From: Polyangia bacterium
GTDB lineage: Bacteria > Myxococcota_A > Polyangia > Nannocystales > Nannocystaceae
Direction of reading: 5' to 3'
Assembly: GCA_030429545.1 (NCBI GenBank)
Contig: JAUIFF010000009.1
Location: forward strand, 124,001-188,000
DNA: 64,000 bases
Part shown: positions 1 through 8,894 of the stretch, in pieces
Layout: every line of letters begins with the position of its first letter
Position numbering within the stretch: position 1 is the stretch's first letter
Notes under the pieces: model-generated
Seen by the model: only the letters and a program-made list of their open reading frames with translations
Told to the model about the DNA's origin: nothing
Database searches by the model: none
Made by a program: the position numbers and the translations under genes

Positions 1-1122
1 GGCATACAGCTCGCCGAAGTCCTGCGCACAGGTGGCGAAGTCACGTTGTTTGTAGGCGGTCCACCCCCGCGAGTGTTTGGCTGCGCGTTTGACCGAAGCT
101 GGGGTCTTGGGGTCGTTTAACAGGTCGTCGAGGATCTGCCGGGAAAGCGCCACACGGCGTAGGCCCCGGGCATTGCGGGCGCGCTCGAGTTGCTCGGCAC
201 GCGACCAGTTTTTGCGGCTCACGCGTTTGGATTGCTCGGCCAGTTCGCCGAGTTCGTTCCACGCATCCTCGGCCTCGGGCTCGCCGGCACGGTCGGTCGC
301 AACAGCGCGATACGTGGCGGCTGCTTCTGTTTCCTTGCCACCGCGTTTGAGTGCACGTGCAACTTCGAGGCGCAGCATCCCGATTTTTGGGTGGTTGGGA
401 TAGTCGCGAATAACGCGTTCGAGCTCCTTGGCAGCGCGCAGGGCCGAGACCCGGGTACTCGAGCCGCCACTTCCTTGCATTTCGGCGAGGATCCAGGCGC
501 GCTCGACCCTTAGCTCGGCGAGGTTGCGCAGCGGCGAATGCTTGAGCGCACGGCGCAGATGCTTGTCGGCGGTCCGTCGCAGTTCGTCGGCTTCGGCCTG
601 GGGAGTGTCTGACTTACGGGCCAGGTCGGCCAGGCTGCGGGCATACTCCAACCGGATGTGCTCGGGCGGGAGGTACTTGGCAAAATGCCGGGCAGCGAGG
701 ACCGAACGCAGGGCTTCGACCGCACGGGCAGGGTCACCTGCGAGGCGAGCTGCCCGACCCTCGAGTGCCCGGGTTGTAAACCACATCGGCGTTTCGGCTT
801 CGTAGGGTTCAACCCGCGAAAGTTGCTGAAGCGCACCGGCAGGGTCACCCGAAGCGAGCAGGTCGGCCGCGCCTTCAACTCCAGGGATCGGTTCGGGGGA
901 GGGATCGGGCGCGGGCTCCGGAGCCGGCATCGGCTCGGGCAGGACAGCGACGTCGACAGCCGGCGAGGCCACGACGGTCGGCGTCACCTGCTCTGGGTTG
1001 GGTTGTTCTCCGACGGCGCGATCAACTCGTTGACCACCCGCACGACAACCCGAAACCGCAGCCAGAAAAGCTGCGATCACCCACACTTGCTTCACGCCTA
1101 CGGCTTTGCGGCGTCTATCCAT
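1..1122 (-). CDS. Tetratricopeptide-like lipoprotein, 3' end outside the window
   Basis: The reading frame is open from an ATG at 1122 down to base 1, giving 374 residues without a stop. The N-terminus is basic, then hydrophobic, and ends in an A-V-S-G-C lipobox near residue 26, so the product should be a lipoprotein. A Pro/Glu-rich linker follows (about residues 60-85). The rest is Ala/Leu/Arg-rich helix of the TPR/superhelical type, with recurring A-x-x-L-A patterns and a 'RDYPNHP' style turn. Such helical scaffolds precede the catalytic domain in Slt70-like lytic transglycosylases and also occur in outer-membrane assembly lipoproteins. The catalytic part, if any, is outside the window, so the function is open. 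The overlapping plus-strand frames have poor codon character and are shadows. Iterated-motif site 352-361 lies within it. Confidence 0.75.
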   Translation of the reverse strand, partial: MDRRRKAVGVKQVWVIAAFLAAVSGCRAGGQRVDRAVGEQPNPEQVTPTVVASPAVDVAVLPEPMPAPEPAPDPSPEPIPGVEGAADLLASGDPAGALQQLSRVEPYEAETPMWFTTRALEGRAARLAGDPARAVEALRSVLAARHFAKYLPPEHIRLEYARSLADLARKSDTPQAEADELRRTADKHLRRALKHSPLRNLAELRVERAWILAEMQGSGGSSTRVSALRAAKELERVIRDYPNHPKIGMLRLEVARALKRGGKETEAAATYRAVATDRAGEPEAEDAWNELGELAEQSKRVSRKNWSRAEQLERARNARGLRRVALSRQILDDLLNDPKTPASVKRAAKHSRGWTAYKQRDFATCAQDFGELYA

Positions 1123-1425
1123 CACCAACCGATCCCCCTGAGTAAGTAAGCTAGCACACTGTTGAACACGCGCCGATTTCTCCGCAGATTCAATGGCTCG
1201 AGATTTGTTTACGAGATGGTGCGAAGTCGCTTGGAAACGCTTGAGATAGGACATATGCCCGGTTGCACTGCAAGTGATGCGCCACTGTCGATCGTCGACT
1301 GTGCATGATCGATCGCGGCAACCTGCCCGCTGGCCAACTCGATGCGGGTGCACCGATGCTGGCGCGATGTCGCCGATATGCATGACCGCGTCACATGTGC
1401 CCCAGCTTTCGCTATGGTCGGCCCC
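1123..1425. other. Divergent intergenic region
   Basis: This 303-bp region separates the minus-strand lipoprotein from the fad operon. On the plus strand TATGGT at 1413-1418 ends 7 nt before the GTG at 1426 and can serve as a -10 for a leaderless transcript. On the minus strand a TAGCTT lies near 1149-1154, about 27 nt upstream of the lipoprotein ATG. It has several GATC/TCGA-rich small palindromes (around 1290-1315) but no gene that I can support. Confidence 0.4.
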
Positions 1426-3858
1426 GTGAAGTTACTCCGTCCGCCTCACCAATTAGTTGCCACGGTTTTGGGCGCTGGCACCATGGGTGCCCAAATCGCG
1501 GCACACCTCGCCAATGCTGGCATCCGCACCTTCCTCCTCGACATTGTGCCCAAGGGGGTGCCTGCCGAAGCGCCGGCCAAGCTGCGCAACGCACTCGGGC
1601 TCGGGGCCATGAAGGTGATGGCCAAGGCCAAGCCTGCGCCGTTTACCGACAAGCGTTACGCCGGCCGGATCACCGTTGGCAACTTCGACGACGACCTCGA
1701 GCGTGCGGTCGCTGCCAGTGACCTGGTGATCGAAGCCGTGGTCGAGCGCCTCGACATCAAGCAGAGCCTGTTTGGCAAGGTTGTCGCCGCGGCCAAGCCC
1801 GATGCGATTTTGGCTTCGAACACCAGCGGCATTGCGATTGGTTCGATAGCCGATGGGTTGCCCGAGGACGCTCGCAAGCGCCTTGTCGGCATGCACTTTT
1901 TTAATCCGCCGCGGTATATGCATCTTTTGGAGGTCGTGCCCTCGGCCCATACCGCCCCCGAGGTCGTCGCCGAGCTTTCGGCATTTTCCGACCGCGTACT
2001 CGGCAAGGGCGTGGTCCTGTGCCGCGATACCCCCAACTTCATTGGCAACCGGGTGGGCATTGCCGAGATGCTGCTCAGCTTTAAGGCGACCACCGACTTT
2101 GGCCTCACCGTCGAAGAGGTCGACCTGCTCAATGGGCCACTGATGGGTCGCCCGCGCACCGGCAGCTACCGCCTAGGTGACATGGTGGGTCTCGACGTCG
2201 TCGGCCATGTCGTTCGCAACCTCCAAACCGCGCTGTCCGGGCAAAAGGGTGAGCCAGGCTACGACGAGCTGTATGAGCTGATGGTGGTTCCGCCGGTGCT
2301 CGAGCAGATGTTTGAGCGCAAGATGCTCGGCGACAAAACGCGGGGTGGCTTTTACAAGAAGTCGCGCGACGCCAAGGGCAAGCGGGTGATCCGTGCGCTC
2401 GACTTTGAGTCGCTCGAATACCGCGACAAGCGTCCGCCCAATCTCCCCGAACTCGCCGAGGCCGGGCAGATAGGTAAGCTCGAAGACCGCGTGGCCGCGG
2501 CGTTGCGAGTCGAAGGTCGTGCCGGCGACTTTTTGCGCCGCGTCTACCTCACGCTGATGAACTACTCGGCCAACCGTGTTGGTGAAATCTGTGACACGCC
2601 GCGGCAAATCGACGACGCCATGTGCTGGGGCTACGGCTGGAAGCTCGGCCCATTTGGCCTGTGGGATGCCGTTGGTTTGCAATGGGGCATCGACCAGATC
2701 CGCAAGCTCGGGATGGAGCCGGCCAAGGCAGCCCTCGAGTTGCTCGAAAAACATGGCCCGAACGCCACCTGGTATGGCAGCGGTGAAGCCGGGCCGACCG
2801 TGTTTATCCCCGGCACCGGGGTCACACCAATTCCTGTCCCCGAAGGCATGTTGCTGCTGCAAAACCCGGCCACCCGCAAGGTGCTTGCCAGCAACAAATC
2901 GGCCAGCCTGCTCGACCTGGGCGACGGCATCGCTTGCGTCGAGTTTCATTGCCGCAAGATGAACGTTCTCAACGACGGCGTTATGGAAATGCTGGGCCAG
3001 GCCCTGCCGACGCTCGAAAAGACGGGGGGCTTTCGCGGGCTTGTGATCGGCAACCAGGCCGACAACTTCTGTGCTGGCGCCGATTTGCGCGGGATCTTGA
3101 AGTGGTCGACCGAGAAGGATTTCGATGCACTTACACAGGCTGTGGCGACCCTGCAAAATCTGTTGATGGACCTGCGCCACGCCCCGATTCCGGTGGTGGT
3201 CGCAGCCCAGGGGATGGCCCTTGGGGGCGGTGTCGAAGTTGCCCTCCACGGCGACGCTATCCAGGCATCGTCGGAGCTCTACATGGGCCTGGTCGAGGCT
3301 GGCGTTGGCCTGCTCCCCGCCGGTGGTGGCCTCAAGGAGCTTTGCCGTCGCGCCTCGGCTTGGGCCGCCCAAGTGCCGGGCACCGACCCATACCCGTTTA
3401 TCCGCCGTGCGTTCGATTGTGTCGGTGGTGGCAAGGTCTCGTCGTCGGCAGCCGAGGCCCGGGCATTCGGGTTTTTGGCGGGCAGCGACCGGATTACCGG
3501 GCACAAAAACCGGGTGGTGGCCGACGCCAAACAGGTGGCGATTGGCCTGGCCGAGGCCGGCTACGTCCCGCCCGATCGCAACGAGCTCATCGACGTGATC
3601 GGCGAGCCCCAGGGCGTGAGCTTTTTGCTCGGCGCCAAGATGTTTGCCTGGGGGGGTTACATCTCCGAACACGACCATCTCATCGGCAAGAAAATCGCCC
3701 ACGTGCTCAGCGGCGGCATGACACCCACGGCCACCAAGGTTACCGCCCAACGGCTGTTGGACCTCGAGCGCGAGGCGTTTGTCAGCCTCGCTGGCGAAGA
3801 AAAAACCCGAGCCCGGATCGAGCACATGCTCAAAACCGGTAAACCCCTGCGGAACTAG
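1426..3858 (+). CDS. fadN: 3-hydroxyacyl-CoA dehydrogenase / enoyl-CoA hydratase fusion (FadN type)
   Basis: This bifunctional beta-oxidation enzyme hydrates enoyl-CoA and oxidises 3-hydroxyacyl-CoA. The N-terminal NAD-binding motif GAGTMGAQIA is at about residues 16-25. The HAD signature with 'HFFNPPRYMHLLEVV' follows, then two HAD C-terminal helical domains. A crotonase domain is at about residues 500-690, with the 'ALGGGVEVAL' oxyanion/Glu motif and a second Glu in 'LVEAGVGLLPAGGG'. This dehydrogenase-first order is that of Bacillus FadN, the reverse of E. coli FadB/FadJ. I chose GTG 1426 because it starts just before the Rossmann fold and sits 7 nt after TATGGT. ATG 1414 is an alternative, and the longer frame from 1342 encodes an implausible N-terminus. 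It is followed 32 bp later by the thiolase gene, so the two should form one operon. Iterated-motif site 3126-3135 is inside. Confidence 0.9.
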   Translation: MKLLRPPHQLVATVLGAGTMGAQIAAHLANAGIRTFLLDIVPKGVPAEAPAKLRNALGLGAMKVMAKAKPAPFTDKRYAGRITVGNFDDDLERAVAASDLVIEAVVERLDIKQSLFGKVVAAAKPDAILASNTSGIAIGSIADGLPEDARKRLVGMHFFNPPRYMHLLEVVPSAHTAPEVVAELSAFSDRVLGKGVVLCRDTPNFIGNRVGIAEMLLSFKATTDFGLTVEEVDLLNGPLMGRPRTGSYRLGDMVGLDVVGHVVRNLQTALSGQKGEPGYDELYELMVVPPVLEQMFERKMLGDKTRGGFYKKSRDAKGKRVIRALDFESLEYRDKRPPNLPELAEAGQIGKLEDRVAAALRVEGRAGDFLRRVYLTLMNYSANRVGEICDTPRQIDDAMCWGYGWKLGPFGLWDAVGLQWGIDQIRKLGMEPAKAALELLEKHGPNATWYGSGEAGPTVFIPGTGVTPIPVPEGMLLLQNPATRKVLASNKSASLLDLGDGIACVEFHCRKMNVLNDGVMEMLGQALPTLEKTGGFRGLVIGNQADNFCAGADLRGILKWSTEKDFDALTQAVATLQNLLMDLRHAPIPVVVAAQGMALGGGVEVALHGDAIQASSELYMGLVEAGVGLLPAGGGLKELCRRASAWAAQVPGTDPYPFIRRAFDCVGGGKVSSSAAEARAFGFLAGSDRITGHKNRVVADAKQVAIGLAEAGYVPPDRNELIDVIGEPQGVSFLLGAKMFAWGGYISEHDHLIGKKIAHVLSGGMTPTATKVTAQRLLDLEREAFVSLAGEEKTRARIEHMLKTGKPLRN

Positions 3859-3890
3859 TACGCACTCAGACAAGTTGAAGGTACAACGAT

Positions 3891-5042
3891 ATGACACAGC
3901 TCAAACAAGCCGTCTTAGTTGCCGCTCGTCGCTCGGCCGTTGGTCGCGCGCTCAAGGGCTCGCTCAAAAACACCAGCCCCGTCGACATCGCTACCGAGGT
4001 GCTCAAGGGGACCCTCGCCGACATCCCGCAGCTACCCGGGAGCCGCGTTGACGACGTGGTGATGGGGTGCGCTATGCCCGAGGCCGAACAGGGTCTCAAC
4101 GTCGCCCGTGTGATCGGGTTGCGGGCTGGCCTGCCGATCGAGACCTCTGCCATCACCATCAACCGATTTTGCTCCTCGGGCCTGCAGGCGATCGCCTCCT
4201 GTGCTGAACGGGTGATGGTTGGTGCGATCGATTGCGCCGTTGGTGGTGGCGTCGAGTCGATGAGCATGGTGCCGATGGGTGGCAACAAGGCCGTGTTCAA
4301 CCCGAAGGTCGTGGCCGAAAACCCCGAGATCTATATTTCGATGGGACTGACGGCCGAGAATGTCGCCCACCAATTCGAGGTCTCGCGCGCCGATCAAGAT
4401 GCATTTGCATATAACTCGCACCAAAAGGCGATCAAGGCGATTACTGCCGGGGCGTTCAAGGGCGAGATTGTGCCGGTGACAACCCGCGAGGGCACGGTGT
4501 TCGACACCGACGAATGCCCGCGTCCCGACACCTCGCTCGAAGCCCTGGCCAAGCTTCGCCCGGCGTTTCACGCCAAGGGGTCGGTCACGCCCGGCAACTC
4601 CTCTCCGCTCAACGACGGCGCTGCGACGTCGGTGGTGATGTCGCTCGAGTGTGCCAAGGAACTCGGGTTGACCCCGCTCGCGCGCTTTGTCGGGTTTGCG
4701 GTGGCGGGTGTCGACCCCTCGATCATGGGGATTGGTCCGGTTGCGGCGGTACCCAAGGTGCTCAAGCAGACAGGTCTCAAACTCGAAGACATCGGGCTGA
4801 TTGAGCTCAACGAGGCATTTGCCAGCCAGTCGCTTGCGGTCATTCGCAAACTCGGCCTCGACCCCGACCGGGTCAATGTCAATGGCGGGGCCATTGCTTT
4901 GGGACACCCGCTCGGGTGCACCGGAGCCAAGCTCACGGCAACGCTGATTGCCGAGATGCATCGCCGCGAGGTTCGCTACGGCATGGTCACGATGTGTATC
5001 GGTGGCGGTATGGGTGCTGCCGGTATCTTTGAGCGCATGTAA
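3891..5042 (+). CDS. fadA: Acetyl-CoA acyltransferase (thiolase)
   Basis: This thiolase II family enzyme cleaves 3-ketoacyl-CoA, the last step of beta-oxidation. The nucleophilic Cys is C94 in '[10 protein letters not shown]'. The catalytic His is H339 in '[11 protein letters not shown]', and the second Cys is C369 in '[11 protein letters not shown]'. The length of 383 aa is normal or slightly short for the family. ATG 3891 is preceded by a purine-rich GAAGGT about 10 nt upstream. It lies directly downstream of the FadN-type gene and is closed by the terminator at 5064-5090, so the two make a compact fadN-fadA operon. Iterated-motif site 4400-4409 is inside. Confidence 0.93.
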   Translation: MTQLKQAVLVAARRSAVGRALKGSLKNTSPVDIATEVLKGTLADIPQLPGSRVDDVVMGCAMPEAEQGLNVARVIGLRAGLPIETSAITINRFCSSGLQAIASCAERVMVGAIDCAVGGGVESMSMVPMGGNKAVFNPKVVAENPEIYISMGLTAENVAHQFEVSRADQDAFAYNSHQKAIKAITAGAFKGEIVPVTTREGTVFDTDECPRPDTSLEALAKLRPAFHAKGSVTPGNSSPLNDGAATSVVMSLECAKELGLTPLARFVGFAVAGVDPSIMGIGPVAAVPKVLKQTGLKLEDIGLIELNEAFASQSLAVIRKLGLDPDRVNVNGGAIALGHPLGCTGAKLTATLIAEMHRREVRYGMVTMCIGGGMGAAGIFERM

Positions 5043-5063
5043 GGTTTGTATGCGCAATGAAAG

Positions 5064-5090
5064 TGGCCGGCCATGTGCCGGCCATTTTTA
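5064..5090 (+). terminator. Rho-independent terminator of the fad operon
   Basis: A perfect 8-bp GC-rich stem TGGCCGGC (5064-5071) / GCCGGCCA (5077-5084) with loop CATGT is followed by TTTTTA. It lies 22 bp after the thiolase stop. The T-tract overlaps the stop codon of the convergent STAS gene. Confidence 0.9.
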
Positions 5091-5474
5091 TAGCAGCCGC
5101 GAGCGTCCCCGCAGCTGCTCAAACTCATCGGTCAGGGTGAGCGCATGGGCGAGGGCATCGTGCAGCGACTGACAGGTAGCGAGCTTAAAATCGATCCCAA
5201 GTTCGACAAGCACACGGGCGACCATCGGTTGGATCCCAGAAATAATTGTTTCTGCACCCAATAGCCGCAGGCCCTTGGCGCAGCGAATTAACTTATCGGC
5301 GGTGGCTGTGTCGATCGTCGACATGCCGGTGACATCCAAAATCACCACGCGGGCACCCCGATCTTTGACACCCATGAGCGCGACCTCGGTCACTTGGCGA
5401 GCGCGTTGGCTGTCCATCGAACCGATCAGCGGCATGATCGCGTTGCAGCTACATACTCGCGCCGACCCGACCAC
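5088..5474 (-). CDS. Stand-alone STAS-domain protein (RsbR/RsbS-like)
   Basis: This small STAS protein (128 aa from GTG 5474) resembles the C-terminal domain of RsbR-type stressosome proteins or anti-sigma antagonists. It shows 'PLIGSMDSQRA' at the first strand, 'VILDVTGMSTIDT' (the loop that is phosphorylated in this family) and 'LRLLGAETIISGI', then a C-terminal helix. The start is unclear. An in-frame TAA lies immediately upstream of GTG 5474, and ATG 5432 would remove part of the first strand. The GTG start overlaps the end of the upstream Cys-rich lipoprotein gene by 26 bp, which suggests translational coupling, or a gene that lost its N-terminal sensor. The overlap contains iterated-motif site 5444-5453, which encodes the atypical Cys-Ser-Cys near the N-terminus. 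Confidence 0.75.
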   Translation of the reverse strand: MVGSARVCSCNAIMPLIGSMDSQRARQVTEVALMGVKDRGARVVILDVTGMSTIDTATADKLIRCAKGLRLLGAETIISGIQPMVARVLVELGIDFKLATCQSLHDALAHALTLTDEFEQLRGRSRLL

Positions 5475-6600
5475 TTACGCTCGCACTTGCACTGGCAGAG
5501 ACCTTGATGCTTCCCGCCGCACTAGCGATTGCAGACCCAGCAGCGGTCACGCAGGCGAGTGCTTTGTTGCCAGCACCCTGCAGGTTGCCCCGCATGCTGC
5601 CCGAGATTTTAACGAGATTTTGAACGTCGGCCGAGACCTGTCGCGTCAGCTTGAACTGAACCTTGAGGAGGGCCGGAAGGTGTAGCTTGAGGGTGGCGAT
5701 GAGTTTTGCGATCGCCTCAGTGTTTTGCGACGCCTGGATTTGCAAGGTGGGTTTGGTACACGAAGCATTGAGATCGGCACTGGCCTTGCAACTAGCTTTG
5801 CAATCGGCATCGACCGAGCCACCCTCGACCGATCCTTCACACTTGGGCGCTTTCCAGGTTCCCTGGCAGCGGGCGTGACAGGTGCCCGAGCACGAACCTT
5901 CGCAGCTTCCCCGGCACTCGCCGACGCAGTTTCCCTGGGCATCCTTGGCGGTACACTCCCCATTACACTTGCCACTACATGTACCCTGGCACTGACCCTG
6001 GCAGGTACCCTCACAGGTACCCGACAGTTTGGCTGGCTCGCAGGAGGCGACGATCTTCGCCGGCTCGACCTCGACGCGGCAGCGACCTTCGCACGAGGCC
6101 TGGGCCTGGGCATTGACCTGGCACTGCGGGGGTTGGGCCTTCACGCTGACCGAGGCTCCTCCTTGAAGCGTTGCGGCGATCTTGCCTGCAACTGCGCCAC
6201 AGGCCCCGTTGGCCGCCGAGCCGTCCTTGGGTTGCATCTGCGCGTCGTTGAGCCCGAGGTCGCGACCCATGGCCTTACAACTATTTGTCAGCTCGGCCTC
6301 GGCCCGCGAAGCCGTTGCTGTCAGGTCCTTGGCCGCCTGGACAAAGGCCCCGACCTTTGCGTTAATTGTTGCATTGGCATCAAAATTGGCAGCGAGGGCC
6401 GAACCTCCGCCGGTGAGTTCGGGGCAGGCGGCAGCGCGAGCGGCTCCGGCAACTTGCCCGGCGGTGGGTGCGGTGAGCTTGACTTGACTTTGGCCCTGGC
6501 CTTGGCCGCCGATAAATGTGTCACACCCACCGAGGCTGCCGAGGGCTGTAGCTGCAACAACCGTGATCGTGAGTTGGCTGAAATGTTGGACGCTAGGCAT
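5449..6600 (-). CDS. Cys-rich lipoprotein with C-x-G-x-C repeats
   Basis: The 383-aa secreted protein starts at ATG 6600; the frame extends further upstream but with non-coding character. A hydrophobic segment ending in L-G-G-C at about residue 23 makes it a predicted lipoprotein. The middle (about residues 160-275) carries many C-x-G-x-C / CEGTCQGQCQGTC-type steps, a knot-like repeat common in Nannocystaceae secretomes. The flanks are Ala/Lys/Gln-rich helices, and the C-terminus is a low-complexity Ala/Ser/Val tail. No enzymatic motif is visible, so a structural or surface role is inference only. A second Cys-rich protein of this general style is at 36040-36918. The TAG stop lies inside iterated-motif site 5444-5453, and another site (6547-6556) is in the signal peptide. 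Confidence 0.8.
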   Translation of the reverse strand: MPSVQHFSQLTITVVAATALGSLGGCDTFIGGQGQGQSQVKLTAPTAGQVAGAARAAACPELTGGGSALAANFDANATINAKVGAFVQAAKDLTATASRAEAELTNSCKAMGRDLGLNDAQMQPKDGSAANGACGAVAGKIAATLQGGASVSVKAQPPQCQVNAQAQASCEGRCRVEVEPAKIVASCEPAKLSGTCEGTCQGQCQGTCSGKCNGECTAKDAQGNCVGECRGSCEGSCSGTCHARCQGTWKAPKCEGSVEGGSVDADCKASCKASADLNASCTKPTLQIQASQNTEAIAKLIATLKLHLPALLKVQFKLTRQVSADVQNLVKISGSMRGNLQGAGNKALACVTAAGSAIASAAGSIKVSASASASVSGRVGASM

Positions 6601-6708
6601 ACGCAGCCGATCAGACGGGTGATCGTGGTGCCCGTCAAGGGGGGCGACAGGATTGCGCCTGGTCGTGATTTGTGGCCCCGGGAACGTCGTTGCTGCTAGA
6701 GTATTGTG

Positions 6709-7122
6709 GTGTCGACTCCTCCAACACTCGGACTGCGCCACCTTGCACTTTGGATTCCCGATGGGCACTACCGTCGCACGGTCGCGTTTTACCGTGACGC
6801 CATGGGTATGGCGGTCGACTGGGAACCCGATGCCGACAACATCTATTTGAGTGGAGGCCCCGACAATCTCGCGCTTCATCGCGTGGCTGCCGGGCGTGAG
6901 GTCGACCTCTCGCGCAGCCCGCTCGACCACCTCGGGTTCGCCGTTCCCGAGGCAAAAGATGTGCATACATGGTACGCCCACCTCAAGGGGTTACCGGCAG
7001 AGCAGGCGGTCGAGCTGTTGACCGAGCCGCGCCTGCATCGAGATGGTGCGACCTCGTTTTACTTTCGCGACCCCGCTGGGCACCGGGTACAAGTTCTTCA
7101 TGTCCCAAGCCTGCGGCCATAA
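6709..7122 (+). CDS. VOC (glyoxalase/bleomycin resistance) family protein
   Basis: This is a single vicinal-oxygen-chelate fold of about 137 aa: 'GLRHLALWIPD' forms the first beta strand, 'FYRDAMGM' the helix, 'DHLGFAVPEA' the second module, and 'FYFRDPAGHRVQVLHV' the last strand. The His of modules 1 and 2 are present. The metal-binding Glu usually found in the last strand (x-V-E-x) is Gln here, so metal use is uncertain. Two consecutive GTG codons (6706, 6709) could start it. TAGAGT at 6697-6702 ends 6 nt before GTG 6709, which fits a leaderless transcript. It stands alone between oppositely oriented lipoprotein genes. Substrate unknown. Confidence 0.82.
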   Translation: MSTPPTLGLRHLALWIPDGHYRRTVAFYRDAMGMAVDWEPDADNIYLSGGPDNLALHRVAAGREVDLSRSPLDHLGFAVPEAKDVHTWYAHLKGLPAEQAVELLTEPRLHRDGATSFYFRDPAGHRVQVLHVPSLRP

Positions 7123-7128
7123 ACAAAA

Positions 7129-7151
7129 AGCCCCACCTCGGGGGTGGGGCT
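7129..7151 (-). terminator. Rho-independent terminator (minus strand)
   Basis: A perfect 9-bp stem AGCCCCACC / GGTGGGGCT encloses a TCGGG loop. On the minus strand it is followed by TTTTTGTTTA, so it terminates the lipoprotein gene ending at 7174. It also lies just after the convergent VOC gene. Confidence 0.85.
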
Positions 7152-7173
7152 AGGCCTCGGTGCAGTCGATTGG

Positions 7174-7974
7174 CTATGCGCAGCTATCTCCGGGGCCGAC
7201 AGCCGACTCATAAGCTGCACATACATCGTTGTCGCACTCAACCGTGATTTCGATGAGTTGGCCGTAGCCCGGAGGCTCGGTCAGACAAACCTGCGAGGCG
7301 TCCCCGAGCGCCGTGTTGTTGGCATCCTTGGGGATAATGTGGATAAGCGCGACCTCGTCGCCTGACAGTGCGCGTTCGAGGTCTGGCAGGGTTCGGTACT
7401 GGCCCTCGGAATCGGCAGGGTCTTCGCAGCCAAAGGTATGGCTCGTCAGCAGGTTGAGGCCGTCACCTTTGTAGGCCTCGACCGTGAACTTGGCGACGCT
7501 AACATCCTGGCACATGGCTTGAAACCCATCGACGGCGAGGCTCCAGCGCAGGCGCAGGACCGCCGGAGCGGGTCGCAAAGTCACGCTCTCCGAGGTGTTG
7601 GTTTGGGCTTCGAGCACCTCAGCTTGAACCTTCCCACCCGGGCCTAGGTTGTCGAGGATCGTCAAGCCATTGGGGTCGAGACCTTCGGCGACGATGCTGT
7701 ATGTACCCACGGGAAGGTTGTCGAGGGTGACTTCGCCGGCGCCACAGGGGCCGGTCTCGTCAAAGGTCATGCCTGCGCCGTCGTCATCGTCAACGAGCGT
7801 GGCCGTGATTTTCACCTGTTCGACACCGATGCTTGTACACTCTTGACTTGCGCCGAGGACAAACGGAACTTTGAGGCCGCCGATCGGATCGGAGCCGCCG
7901 CAGCCTGCGAGGGTGAGGCCGGCGAGGGCGAGTGGCACAAGGGAGTGAAACAGTGAAGATGGCGTTAGGGACAT
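7174..7974 (-). CDS. Lipoprotein of unknown function
   Basis: The 266-aa protein starts at ATG 7974 and has a lipoprotein signal peptide ending in L-A-G-C (about residues 21-24), so it should be attached to a membrane. The mature part is beta-rich: 'TFDETGPCGAGEVTLDNLPVGTYSIVAEGLD' resembles a prealbumin/Ig-like carboxypeptidase-regulatory style strand pattern. Four to six Cys are scattered in pairs. No catalytic motif is seen. It stands alone with its own terminator at 7129-7151. Function unknown. Confidence 0.8.
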   Translation of the reverse strand: MSLTPSSLFHSLVPLALAGLTLAGCGGSDPIGGLKVPFVLGASQECTSIGVEQVKITATLVDDDDGAGMTFDETGPCGAGEVTLDNLPVGTYSIVAEGLDPNGLTILDNLGPGGKVQAEVLEAQTNTSESVTLRPAPAVLRLRWSLAVDGFQAMCQDVSVAKFTVEAYKGDGLNLLTSHTFGCEDPADSEGQYRTLPDLERALSGDEVALIHIIPKDANNTALGDASQVCLTEPPGYGQLIEITVECDNDVCAAYESAVGPGDSCA

Positions 7975-8159
7975 GTTTGTTCTCGGACGTCAGCGGCTGG
8001 CGAGCCTGTTTTGAGTTCGTGCTTCGGCAAACACGGGGATGAGCAAAGCCCGCTAAAGGACGGTGCCGCAAGGACCATCTTCATAGAAGTGAAGATTGTC
8101 CAGAATCCGCCCTAAACGGAAGGGCGCGAAAACGCGAATAAATAGTTAACCCGCCGCCC

Positions 8160-8232
8160 TTGACAGGTTACGTTCGCTTGCTATTTTTTAGACCATCGGT
8201 CTGACTTGAGGTCTAACTAAGGGTCTGAGAGC
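8160..8232 (+). promoter_or_regulatory. Promoter and probable TetR operator
   Basis: TTGACA (8160-8165) and TATTTT (8182-8187) are spaced 16 bp apart, a good sigma-70-type promoter. Overlapping its downstream edge is the inverted repeat AGACC-ATC-GGTCT (about 8190-8202). Further GGTCT half-sites follow in the next 25 bp (GAGGTCTAAC, AGGGTCTGAG). Position and symmetry suggest autoregulation by the TetR protein encoded immediately downstream. Confidence 0.75.
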
Positions 8233-8241
8233 CTGAATCCA

Positions 8242-8856
8242 ATGCCGTTGCCCCGATTTCACAAGCTCGATGATGTGCGAAAGCAAGCGATCCTCCAGGC
8301 CGCCGAAGCTGAGTTTTCCGCAAATGGTTTCTCTGGTGCCTCCTACAACGCAATTATCAAATCCGCGGGGTTGTCGAAGGGCGCGATGTACTACTACTTC
8401 GCCGACAAGGCCGACCTCTGTCGCACGGTTGTGGGGCGCGCGTTTCGCCAACTCGCCGAGCAGGTGGGTGGTCTTGGCGAGTTCGGCGATGCTGCCGGGT
8501 TTTGGCGAGAAGTCTCGGCGATGTCTGGCCGTGCGATCGAAGTGGTGATGGCGGACCCCAAGGTCGGTGAGCTCGGCCGCCTGATCTACGGGGAGGGCAG
8601 CAACTCCGAGGTGTTGCGTGACCTGGTCGACGCCAGTGAGCAATTTTGTCGGGACACACTTGCCCGGGGGCAGACGGTTGATGCTGTCCGAAAAGACATG
8701 CCGCTGGGGTTGCTCGCCAGTGCCGTGACCGGCCTGTTGGTCCACTGCGATCGGTGGTTCGCCAGCAACCTAGAGACCATTGCCCCCGAGCAACTTCCGG
8801 CGCTGTCCAACAAGATGCTGGCCATGGTTGAGCTCATCGCTCGACCGCAGGTGTAG
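8242..8856 (+). CDS. TetR/AcrR family transcriptional repressor
   Basis: A 204-aa one-component regulator. The N-terminal 50 residues are the canonical TetR HTH: 'ILQAAEAEFSANGFSGASYNAII' leads into 'AGLSKGAMYYYFADKADL'. The remainder is an all-helical ligand domain with no recognisable ligand signature. It probably binds the inverted repeats in its own promoter (8190-8225). The gene downstream (COQ4-like, 38 bp gap, same strand) is the most likely regulated partner. Start ATG 8242 fits the domain edge. Confidence 0.92.
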   Translation: MPLPRFHKLDDVRKQAILQAAEAEFSANGFSGASYNAIIKSAGLSKGAMYYYFADKADLCRTVVGRAFRQLAEQVGGLGEFGDAAGFWREVSAMSGRAIEVVMADPKVGELGRLIYGEGSNSEVLRDLVDASEQFCRDTLARGQTVDAVRKDMPLGLLASAVTGLLVHCDRWFASNLETIAPEQLPALSNKMLAMVELIARPQV

Positions 8857-8894
8857 CTAGAATCGTGTGTTCACTGTGAGCATGGAGTAAGAAG

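Noticed and set aside
77-1149. Several overlapping plus-strand ORFs at the left edge
   Set aside because: The minus-strand lipoprotein frame is continuous to the window edge with a lipobox and coherent helical composition; the plus frames are short and Arg/Ser-rich.
2173-3897. 574-codon open frame antisense to the FadN-type gene
   Set aside because: High-GC third-position bias opens the antisense frame; the translation has no domain and the plus-strand protein is unmistakable.
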